From Apostichopus japonicus (lineage: Eukaryota; Echinodermata; Holothuroidea; Aspidochirotida; Stichopodidae), in contig NC_092572.1 of the NCBI RefSeq assembly GCF_037975245.1, forward strand, positions 10,301,769 to 10,365,768: 64,000 nucleotides of DNA, read 5' to 3'. Positions 11,685 through 22,711 of this stretch are shown piece after piece. Position 1 is the stretch's first letter. Each line of letters begins with the position of its first letter. Below the pieces are notes generated by a model. That model saw only the letters and a program-made list of their open reading frames with translations. It was not told the origin of the DNA and did not search any database. A program made the translations under genes and the position numbers.

Positions 11685-12569
11685 CACGCTAGAGGGGGGT
11701 GTGGGGGTGTCTCACCCCCAAACTTGGTAAAACTGACGATAGTGGGAAAATTGGAGTGTGACAGTTGGAATTTCCGACTGTCGCACTCTAGTTTATCTAG
11801 GCCTGTTCATTTATCCCTGTGATTGTGCATGACCTAAGAAATTGAAAAATTTCTGTCAAAATTGACCTTTAACCTGCCATATTTACCACGTTTTCCTTGC
11901 CACTTTGGGAAGTTGTATCTCGCGATTCTCATACTCCACCGTACAAAACTTCGTATGATTTTGAATACTACAAAAAAAATGCCTAATAGAACTACCGTCG
12001 TAGGCGTAGGGAGCCCAATTTGATTTTTTTTTTTTTTTTTGGGGGGGGGTTGTCACGACTTGCGCGAAAAATATAACCAAATTTTTCGCGCGCTACGCGC
12101 GCGCGCGTTCCACATGATAATGTGCATATCATATAGGCATGCATCGGTTTTTACATCGCATGCAAATAACTTACAATCATTTTCCGTCTCATTACCCTTC
12201 CGTATTGGTTAGAATAATTGGGTAATAATAAAAGTTTAACCACTGAAAACACATTGCAAATTATCTTTCTTTCAGTAGGTGCCCAAAAAGTTATCAGCAT
12301 ATTGCCAGAATTTTCACAAAAATATTTGGTTGATGTGGGGGGCTAATAAGTTTGTGAAATGAGCGCCAGTGCGTACAAATGTATCGCAAAAAGTTCGGAA
12401 CAAAAGTGCAGTCGCGAAAGATTGAGTTTCCGACTGAGACTGACCGTATCGTTGACGAGAAGCGCTAGGGTGGGGAGTACAAAGCAGCAGTCGGAATTTT
12501 CTGGCTTCAAAACCGATTTTCAGCCACTACACCCCCCCCCCCCATCATCAGGCCTTAGCTACGTCCCTG
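11685..12569. mobile_element. Nested hAT-type element with perfect 8-bp target duplication
   Basis: The right end reads inward CAGGGACGTAGCTAAGG, a hAT-style terminus. The left end begins CACGCTAGAGG, a shortened match. GGTACACG occurs immediately outside both ends (11677-11684 and 12570-12577), an exact 8-bp duplication. It contains a hairpin near 11752-11790 (GAGTGTGACAGT against ACTGTCGCACTC), a T18G9 tract near 12022 and a GCGCGC-rich patch at 12087-12108. No coding capacity was recognised. It inserted after the 10858-13959 element. Confidence 0.7.
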
Positions 12570-13089
12570 GGTACACGATGGTTACATAGTACGTTCCGAC
12601 CAGAATTCACCCGATTACCAGATGCAGATCCACCTAGCAACCGAGGTAACTTGTGTGAGGACTCCAACGAACAACCACTGATTTATTTTCATGCCTTCAT
12701 CACTTTAGCCACCACTCACATGGGACCTATTCTAAGTCTGACGATACATACGCATGTGTGAGGTCCTGAAAACATAATTAAAGTGGTTGTCTTGCCATCC
12801 TTGTTTCAAATTTCATAGAAATGTATTCTCGTAGACCTAGCAACCTGGTTTAACATGCTGGCGTTTGACGACTTTGGCCAAATTTGCGCTAAGCTCGCTA
12901 TACTAACTCGGATCTGGGCTGTGCCTAATTAGTAAGTTATTTAAATTATTAATAATGGCGTATGAGGAAATGCACCATCTTGTGGTATGACTCCCAGGAC
13001 GGCAAGTCGAGAAACTCACATGCAGTCGCGGCGGATAGCTTCCTTCGCCTATATGTCCGGGGGCATTTTGGGACATCGTTCCTATAGAC

Positions 13090-13445
13090 CAGGGGTGGGC
13101 AACCTGCGGGCCACATGTGGCCCGCCAGTGATTTTTTTGCGGCCCGTGAGATGTCTCAAGAAAAAGAAAAAATCAATCTATTTTACATCATCACCAAAAA
13201 CGAGGTAGCTGCTTAGAATTTATCTGCACTAATGATGCTGTCAGGTTGGTCTATTATCACCATTAATTATCAACTGGACTGTATTGACATTATATTTGTG
13301 AATACAGATAAGTACACACACCTATTGCTTGAACGTCCTCGGAATCAAAGGTTTGAAATCAACAGCAGGTCGTCGGTTAGGTGCGGCCCTGTCAATCTTT
13401 CACTCCTAAAATCTGGCCCATTCATTCAAAAAGGTTGCCCCCTTG
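13090..13445. mobile_element. Possible SPIN/Charlie-like MITE
   Basis: The left end CAGGGGTGGGCAACCTGCGG at 13090 closely resembles SPIN/Charlie hAT termini. A candidate right end, GGTTGCCCCCTTG, ends at 13445. The flanking octamers CTATAGAC and CAATAGGC agree at 6 of 8 positions, so the right boundary is uncertain. The ORFs across it are not credible. Confidence 0.5.
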
Positions 13446-13769
13446 CAATAGGCCTATATCTGAGGCCCTGGGGTCATTCCTTGACCGACTTGGTGCAATA
13501 TAATGTGCCCATTTCGAAATAAATTTATTCACAGATTGTTAGTTGTCATGGGTTCGAACAAATGGGGTATTCTATCCTGAAACATAGGGCAAAATTGGGC
13601 TGGGGTTCCAGTTCGCCGCATCATTTGTCAACTTGCACTGGGTTCTAATGTTCATGTCAATTGGAATTACTAATAAAAGAAATAATCCACCAAAAAGGAA
13701 GGTCGCATGAACTTTATTGCAGATTTCCTGAGTGACAAATTTGTAATTTTCTCCCGAAATCACGCAACT

Positions 13770-13915
13770 AGATGGCTGCTATCCAGCCTGGCAAGTGCCA
13801 TCTCCAGCGATCTGGCAGGTATTGAAATCTGAAACTTTCTTGGTACGCTGCGCGCCAACCGATGGTGGCGCTCCGCTTAGATAGTACTTACGGCCGGAAT
13901 CCCCAAACCGATTAC
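13770..13915. repeat. Interspersed repeat with GATGGTGGCGCTCCGC core
   Basis: A segment from about AAGTGCCATCTCC to the CGGCCGG region recurs, diverged, at 17190-17290 and 17930-18060, and inverted at 7400-7490. The shared core is a CGCGCCAAC then GATGGTGGCGCTCCGC string. It sits next to poly-C and hAT ends, so it is probably subterminal sequence of one hAT/MITE family. Confidence 0.5.
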
Positions 13916-13967
13916 GCCCCCCCCCCCCCCCCACGTTTCAAATCGGATTGACGCCCCTGGGTAGAAC

Positions 13968-16056
13968 ATATCTGATTAAATTAGACACATGGAATTCTAA
14001 AGAGCAAAACATTGTCCATATATTTTTACTTTGCAATGGTAATTAAGTAAGTATATGACTGATCCCACGGTAGCAAGAACTATTCATATCGTATCAATCA
14101 ATGTGGAAATGTGTGCGAGAATGATGAGCCTTCTTAATGACACTTTTAAGGCCAGAGAATTGAAAAGAAAGAATTTAAACTTAGTTTAGGGAGGGGATTC
14201 AAACAGTGCAGCAATCTCAAGAAAGCGAGTGTTTATGTTTGCTTCAAAATGTCGATATGTAATTAAATCGGTTACAGGATATTGCATATGCTTGGCAAAA
14301 CAGGTCACATTTATTATTAATGTAACAGCGCCTGTGAAAGTTAAAGTTCAGATACTAAGTTTAAATTAGTTAAATGTTTTAAGTTTTACATCTATAAAGA
14401 ATCGACATCAATGAATTTCTCTGAGTTTAGACTTTTATCTTTAACCTGGGTGGCATTTGATGAACTTTCTGTCACTTCTTCAATAAGCATTTGACGCGAC
14501 AAAGAGTTCACGCCAAAAAAAAAAACGAATTAATGGTTTAGTAACCAATATTATATCATAGATGACTGGGTCTACTCTGTAGTGTACAGTTGGCGAAGAT
14601 AGTATCCAAAACATCCACTTCATATATACGGTACCACTGAAAGATGTCACCTCGAAATGCGAAGAGATGAGTGTCGTACGCCCAACTATTTTCTTAACGT
14701 TTCACTATTCCAGTATATAGGTAGACAATACCTTTTGATTAAAGCTGTTATTATCGAGGAATATGCTTAGGTACACCGTTGTATTGTTTTATAAAACAAA
14801 TCCAATGTGGTTTATTAAATACCAGGCGCAATAGTTGTAAGATTCCATATTCAATTTGCAATATCCAGTCGCGTAGCCAGCCTTCGTGGTGATAAGGGGC
14901 AAAGCGAATGCTTGTCCCAATTTTAAGAGTAATTAAAGTCAAGTTTAATTAAATCATGTGTTCATATTACTGTTCATGTCATCATGTAGACATGTTACAT
15001 GCGAAGGGTCTGTTTGTGGGAAGGGGTGTGAAAATGAAATTTGATTAGGGGTTAGATGCAAAATGGTATTATCATGTGCATCATTCTATACCCATTTGTT
15101 GTGAACGATTTTGTTTGCGTGTGTTATACAATGTTAAATTTTTCATAGATACACAGCCCTGTCTACATTAACGATATGAACTATTAAGAAATATAAAATA
15201 TAACAGCTAGGTAAACGTAAGTACCGTAGCTCAGTCTGAGTGATTGTTGCATTGAAGTTCAAAAGATCGTGTCATATTTTGTAAATTTGAAAGGAACATG
15301 CTAATTTAAAGTTTCATATTTATTTTCCTAACTAACCAATAAGATAAAACAGATGGTAAAAGTATGGTATAAGAAACCTGTTTTCACCAGGTAAAGGCCA
15401 CATACTACAATTTTTAAGTAAGCACACAAGTGCGTACAAAGGCATAGGTAAATCCAAGACCTAATTAAAAAAATGTAGCATTTGTTCAGTTAGTACTGTA
15501 TAATATTTCTTATATTGGAATATCATACCATCTTAGTTTGTCATGGCCTTTTGAAACACATTGGAAAGTTAAGGTACGATTGAAAGTGAATTCATACTGA
15601 ATAGTTTGTAAAGAATCTGAGGAGTGTACATAACTTACTCAACGTTTGGACGTTAAGTATTAGAATGAACATAATCGTCACGTAAATATCCCATAGGTAT
15701 GCTTGGAAAATCAACGGATCAACGAAAATGAGACCATGCATTTTATTTGATATTAAATTTAATTTGTTTCTTACGTTCTGTTCCACGTGGTTCACTAGAG
15801 AGATAATGAGCTTGTTACGGGAACCAGTGCTGTATGTAGCTGAAGTTCAAGTGTGACAGTAATGGAAACGTTACTGACAATGGGTGATGACTGATGTGTC
15901 ACACAATATGAAATATATAGTTGTGAAAGGTAACAGATTGACGATTTGACGATTCAGAGGGTTGCTTTTCAACCATGATTACAGAATGAATCTTTGGCAG
16001 TTTTATGACAGTTCAATTTCTGGACCATCCGAACAATAAAATAACTTAGGTTAATA
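13968..16056. other. Noncoding stretch, nothing recognised
   Basis: AT-rich sequence between hAT debris. Short minus ORFs at 14751-14942 and 15592-15795 have no recognisable features. No repeats or ends were seen. Confidence 0.4.
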
Positions 16057-16150
16057 CAGGGGCGTCAATCATGGGGGACAGGGGACACGTCCCCTACCTT
16101 CTGAAGGTAAGGGGACGCAATATCAAATGCCCCCCTCCCCCTAGGTTGAG
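16057..16150 (+). mobile_element. Solo hAT end, same family as 10858
   Basis: CAGGGGCGTCAATC begins at 16057 and continues with the poly-G, ACACGTCCCC and CAATATCAAATG blocks also seen just inside the left end at 10858. No right end of this family was found before 18.1 kb, so this is a partial copy. Confidence 0.55.
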
Positions 16151-16663
16151 TGACCGACTCGTGTAGGAGATAAGCCTGCCGGCTCATAATGATTCGTTAA
16201 TTTCATAAAAGGCGCTCAAACATTGTGCTATGAGATTAGTAGTTTTCTGCTCAACCCTTATATGAAATTTAAACTTTTCAATTGGGTTGAAATAATAATT
16301 ACGGCTTTAATTTATAGCTTATATAAAATGACGAACGCGGCAATTCGCCGCTGAGATTATATGCTAAGCCCAGCAGATCGTGAAAGCCTGTCGCATTCGC
16401 CAATATCATTTCCTGTATTATTATTTCTCATATCTTATAATATGTTGTATATTTACGTATACAGCATTGTAACACTTCATGTAAATTATGTGCATTCAGG
16501 TTGGTAAGCTATGCCACTCATTATATTCTTGTATTTATGTAATTATATATTTCATAGGAGTTTTGAGGCAGATACATTTACGGTGCTAAGCTGCTAGTAA
16601 TATTGATGTAATAACCATGTTACTCATTGCACCTCAAGATATAGCTATTACTTATGTACATAT

Positions 16664-18090
16664 CATGCGCGTATCCAGGGGGTGTTGGGGGCGCGCGCCC
16701 TCTCGGTAAGAAAAAGAGGAGAGAGAAAAAAGAGAAGAAAAAAGGGAAAAGGGAGGAAGGAGAGGAAGGAAAGAAGGGAAAAGAAAAGGAAGAAAGAGAG
16801 AAAAAGGGGAACAGCAGGGAGTAGGAGAAAAACGCCAAGACACCGGGAAGTGAAAAAGGAACAGTGACATAAGTACAACGCTGATCCCTACGCCAGTGAC
16901 GGATCGAGGATTCGGAAGGGCATGCGCCTTACCATATCCCTTACACCGACAACTCCATTTTGACGTTTCCATTTTCCCTTTATCACTAATGTAAATATAT
17001 ATAAACTACATATTGTCTATCATAACGCGTGTGTGTGTATGGACGCCTTAAACAATTGTATAATTGTACTATGAAAACAACTGTGGCTGGTCACGAACTC
17101 GACCGAATCATCGGGGAACAAGTGACGCATTTCGGTATTAGACCAGGATCTATATGCGAACAGCACTATACCTATGCCATCCAGAGATCCTGCCATTTTG
17201 GCTGCTATTGGGTTGCCATTTTGTAAAATTTTCTGCGCTCCGCGCCAACTGATGGTGGCGCTTTGCTTTATAGTTACTGTCGTCATTTTACTATTGATGA
17301 CAATGTACACGGAAACCCGAATTATCTACACGGCTAGGAGGTGTCATTTCTGCAGGTAAGTGTTATAAGCTGGCCTGCCTTTTAGCAGAAGAGTTCCCGG
17401 CCAACAAATGGTGGGGTCCTGCTTTGATGTCAAACTGTCTGCAACGTTATAATCTATTATGTTTTCTACTGCCCACTCCTGCATAGATGCTAGACAACCT
17501 TTAACCAGTGAACACCACTGTTTTATTACCCCCCCCCCCCTCAAAAAAAAAGTCGTGAAACCCTCTAGACCCCCACCAGACACACTTACACTCAGTTGGA
17601 ATTTAGAGTATCTTCACCCCCTAATCATCTGATCCTAGCTACGTCCCTGATTGGTTGTCCACAGATAATTGTGCAACATTATAGGGAGGTTTGAAGTAAA
17701 TTTAACGAGAAATGTAAATTTTAATATTCTGAACAAATAATGGGCTTAAAACCTTGAAAAGTGGAACTGACAGGTTTTGTAGGCCGCGACGTAGAATCAC
17801 CTACAAAAGCAATTATCCACAGGAATTGCGATGAGGTCAAACATGATGTGTGACTGGTGAACATCTTCAAATAGGTTATGGATCAATACAAAAATATAGG
17901 GAATTACTCGGTTCCCAAGCAGATGTGTACATCTGGTTGGTCATTTTCAAGCCCGAAAAGTGCCTTTTCTGGTGATCTGGGGGATATTAAAACCAGAAAT
18001 GTTCTTGTACGTTGCGTGCAAACTGATGGTGGCGCTCCGCTGAGATAGTAATTCGCGCCCCCGGGTTAGAAGATTCTGGATACGCGCCTG
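16664..18090. mobile_element. Possible element with GCGCGTATCCAG termini
   Basis: The left end is CATGCGCGTATCCAG and the right end, read inward, is CAGGCGCGTATCCAG. CATAT directly flanks both sides but an 8-bp duplication is not seen, so a single-element interpretation is tentative. Inside are the homopurine tract, further hAT-type ends at 16912 and near 17640 (ACGTCCCTG), poly-C runs and two copies of the GATGGTGGCGCTCCGC repeat. Confidence 0.4.
16708..16811 (+). repeat. 104-base uninterrupted homopurine tract
   Basis: No pyrimidine occurs on the plus strand across this span. The A/G mixture has no clean period. It makes Lys/Arg/Glu-rich and, on the other strand, Phe/Ser/Pro-rich spurious ORFs. 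Such tracts can form intramolecular triplex DNA. Confidence 0.85.
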
Positions 18091-18930
18091 CATATGTTCA
18101 CAAAATACTGTATTTGTAATCAGGTTAACTAATGCCAGAACAGGGCCGTAGCCTGAAGCCCGGGTGGGGGGGGGGGGAGGTCATCTCTCCCGTGAGATTT
18201 CTACTTCCTAAATGAAAGTAGGAAGTATTAACGACTGGATACTATTTGCTATTTCAGCCAGATTTAGTTACATGATCATATCATTTATTCTGACTTCTAG
18301 TCAGTAATGTGGAAAATCAAGGTTCTATGCACGTTTTGCAGGCATGGCGTTCCAAAACATTACAAGGTTTACTCATAACTTATTTGCACGATCACGGATA
18401 CGATGAACGTGCCTTTTGTTTTGGTTTTGACGAATTTGGTAAGAATAACAGTAAATGGAGTATAATATGAAACTACGGTTCATAAATATATGTATTACGT
18501 TATATGCTTTCTATAGGCCTGTCGGTTTTATTGTTAGCCCCTATATCAGTGACCCATGTTTAAATAAGAATAGTGAGGCACAGACCCCTACACGGATACC
18601 TAATCAGCTGCCCGCCCCCCTCCCAACAGTTGATCCCTTTTGGCATGTAATACTAATAATGATAACACAACCTTACGATGAATTTTTAACCTACATTCCC
18701 TATATGGTTTCCCTTCTTCATATACGGCTACCACCAGAATGCCCTAGAGTGCATATATACATATATTCAATTACCTGTGTAAATCAATGAATAAAGCAGA
18801 GCTTATAAATTCCATGTTTCCCCTATTAAGTGATTCTAGTGAATAACATTTTACTAATTTACTTCTTTTGTTTAGCCCAGATGCAATTAATAAAGCATGG
18901 GAAGTGCCATTTCCGGCAATCTAGGAGTAA
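18091..18930. other. Noncoding, one further hAT-type end
   Basis: CAGGGCCGTAGCC with a following poly-G run near 18142 resembles another hAT terminus without a partner. The ORF at 18455-18790 shows no domain. A fragment like the GATGGTGGCGC family's leading part (AAGTGCCATTTCC) is near 18903. Confidence 0.35.
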
Positions 18931-18939
18931 TTTTGTTGA

Positions 18940-21325
18940 TATATCATTCACTCATTCACTTATAACGAAATGAAAAGCGACTATTTAACAATTTGTATCA
19001 CACCAAGGCCATATCGTCAATCTTGTCAGCATAATTGGGAAATACTTGAGCAACTTACAAACATATTAGAAATGTAACATAAAGTAGGCTAGTATCCGAA
19101 ATTATAAAAACGACTGATTTTTCTTTTCATTATCTTAGTAAGTTACTATGTTTCTATCTGCAATTTATTTACGAACAGTTAGACAGATTCCGTTCTAGAT
19201 TTAATACATCCTAAGGATTATAAAGTAAATCGTTTTTTGTTTTTTTTTAGTTTCTTTAGCACTCAAATTTCGTAGCAAATTTTAAATTGTTAGAGCTTTC
19301 ATTTCGATTTTGATATTTTTCGCTCTCGATTGTGAAGTTATCCATACATCGAAATTGATTCTTTCTACTTTTATAACATATTGTCATATAGGCACACGGT
19401 CGTTCTTTTACAATCGATTTACTGTTCTATATTTTATCATTCTATATAGTATTGCTATGCAGGCATTGTCACAAAGCCAATATTGGCCTTTGGTTACGAG
19501 CTTCATTGATAGTCGAGCCAACGTACAAGTATATTATGAGCAATATTAATATAATGCCAATGATTTAAAGTCCAGGGGATATTTATTTTTGAACGATGAC
19601 AAAGGAAAACAATATTTCTAAACATCCTGTTTGTATAAAACTCTCTATACAGAGTTTTCGAGGATGCTGGTGATTAAAATTATTGCAATTGGCACCACAA
19701 GAGAACTGGGAGTACAAATATATGATATCACGCAGGCTTAACACATTTTGCTTTCCTTTCATTGTACTTTCATGATTTAACCTGAGATTAAATCGAGTTT
19801 TAAACTTATTTAGTAAACTGCGAAGTTAAACATTCCTACCACTGACTGCAAAGTGTTCACAATGACATACAACCCCATTTAAGGAAAATTGATGTACATT
19901 GCTTCAAGTTCACTTTTGGTATGAAATTGATGACCTGACACCTTGGTGATAACATAAAATACTTCGTAAAGACGGTACCCTAGAAATTCATATCAAGTGT
20001 AGCCACGCCGTTAAAATTAATTCCCTTTTCATCAATAACAAATCCATTTTCACTTGGCAAAATAGCAGTTCCAAGATTTTACCGCTTGATCGCCAACAAG
20101 TTTCTGATGTTTGCTACCATTCGGGTACTTTGTAACTATTTAGTCGTATCGACACACCTATTTCATCTATATCTATTATTTGCCGACGATTTACTGAATA
20201 ATCACAACAGTGACTTCCTCTTTTGTTCATCATTTGAATGGGATGTTCTCAATGAGTAACTTTTGAAGGGAGTCTGTTCTGTTATACGGAAGGTCGGGAA
20301 AACTACGAAACTGCAGCGTCTTACTTGCTACACATTCAATTCTTATTTACGGCTTGGCTTGCCTATAAAGAGTGGTTATTCTGTGTAAAATTGTTAAATT
20401 CAAAGCGCCAGGGGTGCACTCTGTACAATCTTAACACTTGGGTAATACGCACTTAGTGACAATTATTCAAAGCCGATTTATACGCTTTAACACACCAGTA
20501 TAATCACAGCGATATGGAGTTTTAATATCTCATGTATTATGCAGTTGATAATTTCGAACGTAATAAAACAAATATAAAAAAAAACGTGACTACAAACCGT
20601 TAAATTCATTACATTGTTGATGTTAGCCTGTACATGAACGGGAGAAAGCAATCCTCGTACATTGTGCAATGATGTATACTGTCTGTGATTTTTATTTTTT
20701 CTTATTCCAAGAATTGTATTCTTATCGTGGAATAATTGATGGAAATTGAAGTGATTTAAATAAAAAATAATTATCAACAGTTATTTTTACGACGCCATAG
20801 CGACCACAAATTTGGGAGAATCCCACAAGGACTTATTGATTACAACTTACACGTCGTGTCGCTTCCAATATAACATTTTAACTTATATTTGGAAGGTCAT
20901 TTCAGATGGGAAAACCGTAGATTGGTCTTTGGATGAAAACACCCACCTTACTATGGCCCGGCCGGGTATCGAACCCAGAACCATCCGATTGATTATCCTC
21001 ATTGCTTCAAATGCCACCACCGTCATCCACTCGGCCGCAGCACCGCTTGAGAAATAATAATGACATGAAGTTGTTTCCAATTGTCTCCAAACGACTTGTG
21101 AAGAATGCTTACATGAATCCGTCATCGGTGGCTGTGGTATGGTTACGTTGACCGTTGTCTCTCTGACTTCGTTGTCATATCTGAGCATGGTTTCTATATA
21201 TGTTGTAGTATATGTTGGTTAGCATATCGATATTTTACTTACAACGATAGAAAATACATAAGTAAAATGAAAATTTGTAACTAACTTTATGATCACATCA
21301 TATCAGTAGTGTATACAAGAAATTG
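18940..21325 (+). pseudogene. Decayed copy of the C-type lectin unit (intron 5, exon 6, flank)
   Basis: From about 18950 the sequence aligns with intron 5 of genes A (25860 on) and B (35030 on). Shared markers are CACTTATAACGAAATGAA, CTTGTCAG.ATAATTGGGAAA and GAGTTTTCGAGGATGCTGG. The exon 6 equivalent at 20242-20356 has lost its acceptor AG and has an in-frame TGA four codons in. The CYxEGRExxxxAxSY signature is still readable. Exon 7 was not found. The 3' flank and SINE (20806-21052) follow. This is a truncated relic of a unit older than A and B. Confidence 0.75.
20806..21052 (-). mobile_element. tRNA-derived SINE
   Basis: Read on the minus strand from about 21052, the head looks like a Leu/Ser-type tRNA: CGGCCGAGTGG as an A box and GGTTCGATACC as a B box, about 65 bp apart. 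The unrelated body continues to about 20806. Copies in the same orthologous position lie in unit A (28899-29105) and unit B (38186-38353 plus 41218-41262). There the tRNA-like head has a shared deletion of roughly 45 bp that removes the A box. This is the fullest copy in the window. Confidence 0.65.
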
Positions 21326-21990
21326 TAATACGTCAGTAGATACCTACAAACTTTTAGTTCATGATATTTCCTATTGGCCTAACTAAAATGTAGAAAGAGA
21401 CATAAGCTCTGCAAGATATAAACGGGTAGGTGAAGTAAATGAGTTGATGATTCACAGTTAGCGTGAATACAATAAGTCCTTCACATACTTGCTGTCGTTT
21501 CCTTGTAAATCTACTCGCTTTTTCATATTGCCTCTCGATCTCATTAACACCATTCAGTCGAGGTCACATCGATCGATACGACATGAAATAAAAAATTTAA
21601 TATCAAGTCAAACTTGTGAGCCTTCTTATCAAATATAGTAACTGCAGGACCCGGTAACAATTATCAAATGAATCTTGTTAAGAACACTGTATTGATGAAC
21701 TTATATAGAGGACTGCATTCTTAATGGTTCAGTTTGGTCGTTTATGTAGACATTGTTGTATAAGGCCTTGGTCTTGGCCTTCAAAGTTAAAGCTAAAGTT
21801 TCAAGGTGTACAGTCTTGTATCAAGGCAAGGCCTTCTCACATGAACTTTACAACAGTTAACCCCTGTTAATTGGTAAATTGTCAAACCTACACACTCAAC
21901 TGTGCACGATTCAAACATTCGCTTCCAGTGTTCTACAAAGTGTCCAATGGGGGTCCTTACCATACGGTGCCGCCACAAACCATCGCAAGC

Positions 21991-22170
<180 letters not shown>

Positions 22171-22312
22171 AGTTACCCACCTTGGTAAAATGAGGCAATG
22201 GAGATCAAATGCCTCGCCCAAGGACACAACGTAATGATCTAGATAGGACTTGAACATGCAAGCTTTCGATCGCAAGTTCTTTGTCTTAGCAAATTGACCA
22301 GTAATCACCTTT
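22171..22312 (-). mobile_element. Second tRNA-derived SINE type
   Basis: On the minus strand, TGGTCAATTTGCTAAGAC resembles a tRNA A box region and GTTCAAGTCC a B box. The body contains TTGTGTCCTTGGGC, a string common in repeats of marine deuterostomes, and ends at the TA run. A degenerate copy sits at 44205-44280 in the third unit. Confidence 0.55.
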
Positions 22313-22641
22313 AACGGGAGGTACTTTTTTTGTCAACTAATCCTTTATTGTATATGGTCTTTACATTACAAAACGTAAATACTTTCCTTTTTATCCACTT
22401 CACTAACCCTCTTTCACTGTAACCATTTATTCAAATTGCTAGCCCATATTCTAAGAGTGAGATTTAATTTTGTTTTCACCAAAAGCATCAGGTTCTTTTT
22501 CCATTATTGTTATTATCAAACAGAAATGAAAGTCAAAATTCACGACAGATCAAGAAAAAAATCGTTTTATGTTGCCATGGTGCTCGTTTGTTTTAGCTCG
22601 GCATGGACAAATAATATTACCGAATGCGGTTGACGATTGAG

Positions 22642-22650
22642 TATATATAA
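22642..22650 (+). promoter_or_regulatory. TATA box of lectin gene A
   Basis: TATATATAA lies 62 bp before the start codon at 22712. The same string and following sequence precede gene B (31846-31854). The third unit has TATACATGA in its place near 45813. Conservation between copies supports a promoter role. Confidence 0.55.
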
Positions 22651-22711
22651 TTTGTACAGAGGATATTCGTTCTTCACATGTTCAAACTGAACACATCCAA
22701 TACATTCAGAA

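Larger units (their letters stand above)
10858..13959 (+). mobile_element. hAT element, 3.1 kb, with perfect 8-bp target duplication
   Basis: The left end is CATGGGCGTCAATCC and the right end, read inward, is CAGGGGCGTCAATCC, so 14 of 15 bases agree. GGTAGAAC is present at 10850-10857 and again at 13960-13967, an exact 8-bp duplication as expected for hAT insertion. The element carries only the C-terminal part of a transposase (11040-11459), so it cannot move on its own. The rest is filled by at least two nested elements (11685-12569 and about 13090-13445) and poly-C or poly-T tracts. Confidence 0.85.

Noticed and set aside
16620-16972. Phe/Ser/Pro-rich and Lys/Arg/Glu-rich ORFs
   Set aside because: Translation of the homopurine-homopyrimidine tract.
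20812-21188. A functional tRNA gene in the tRNA-like sequence
   Set aside because: The arms do not pair as a full cloverleaf by eye, and the sequence continues into a repeated SINE body.
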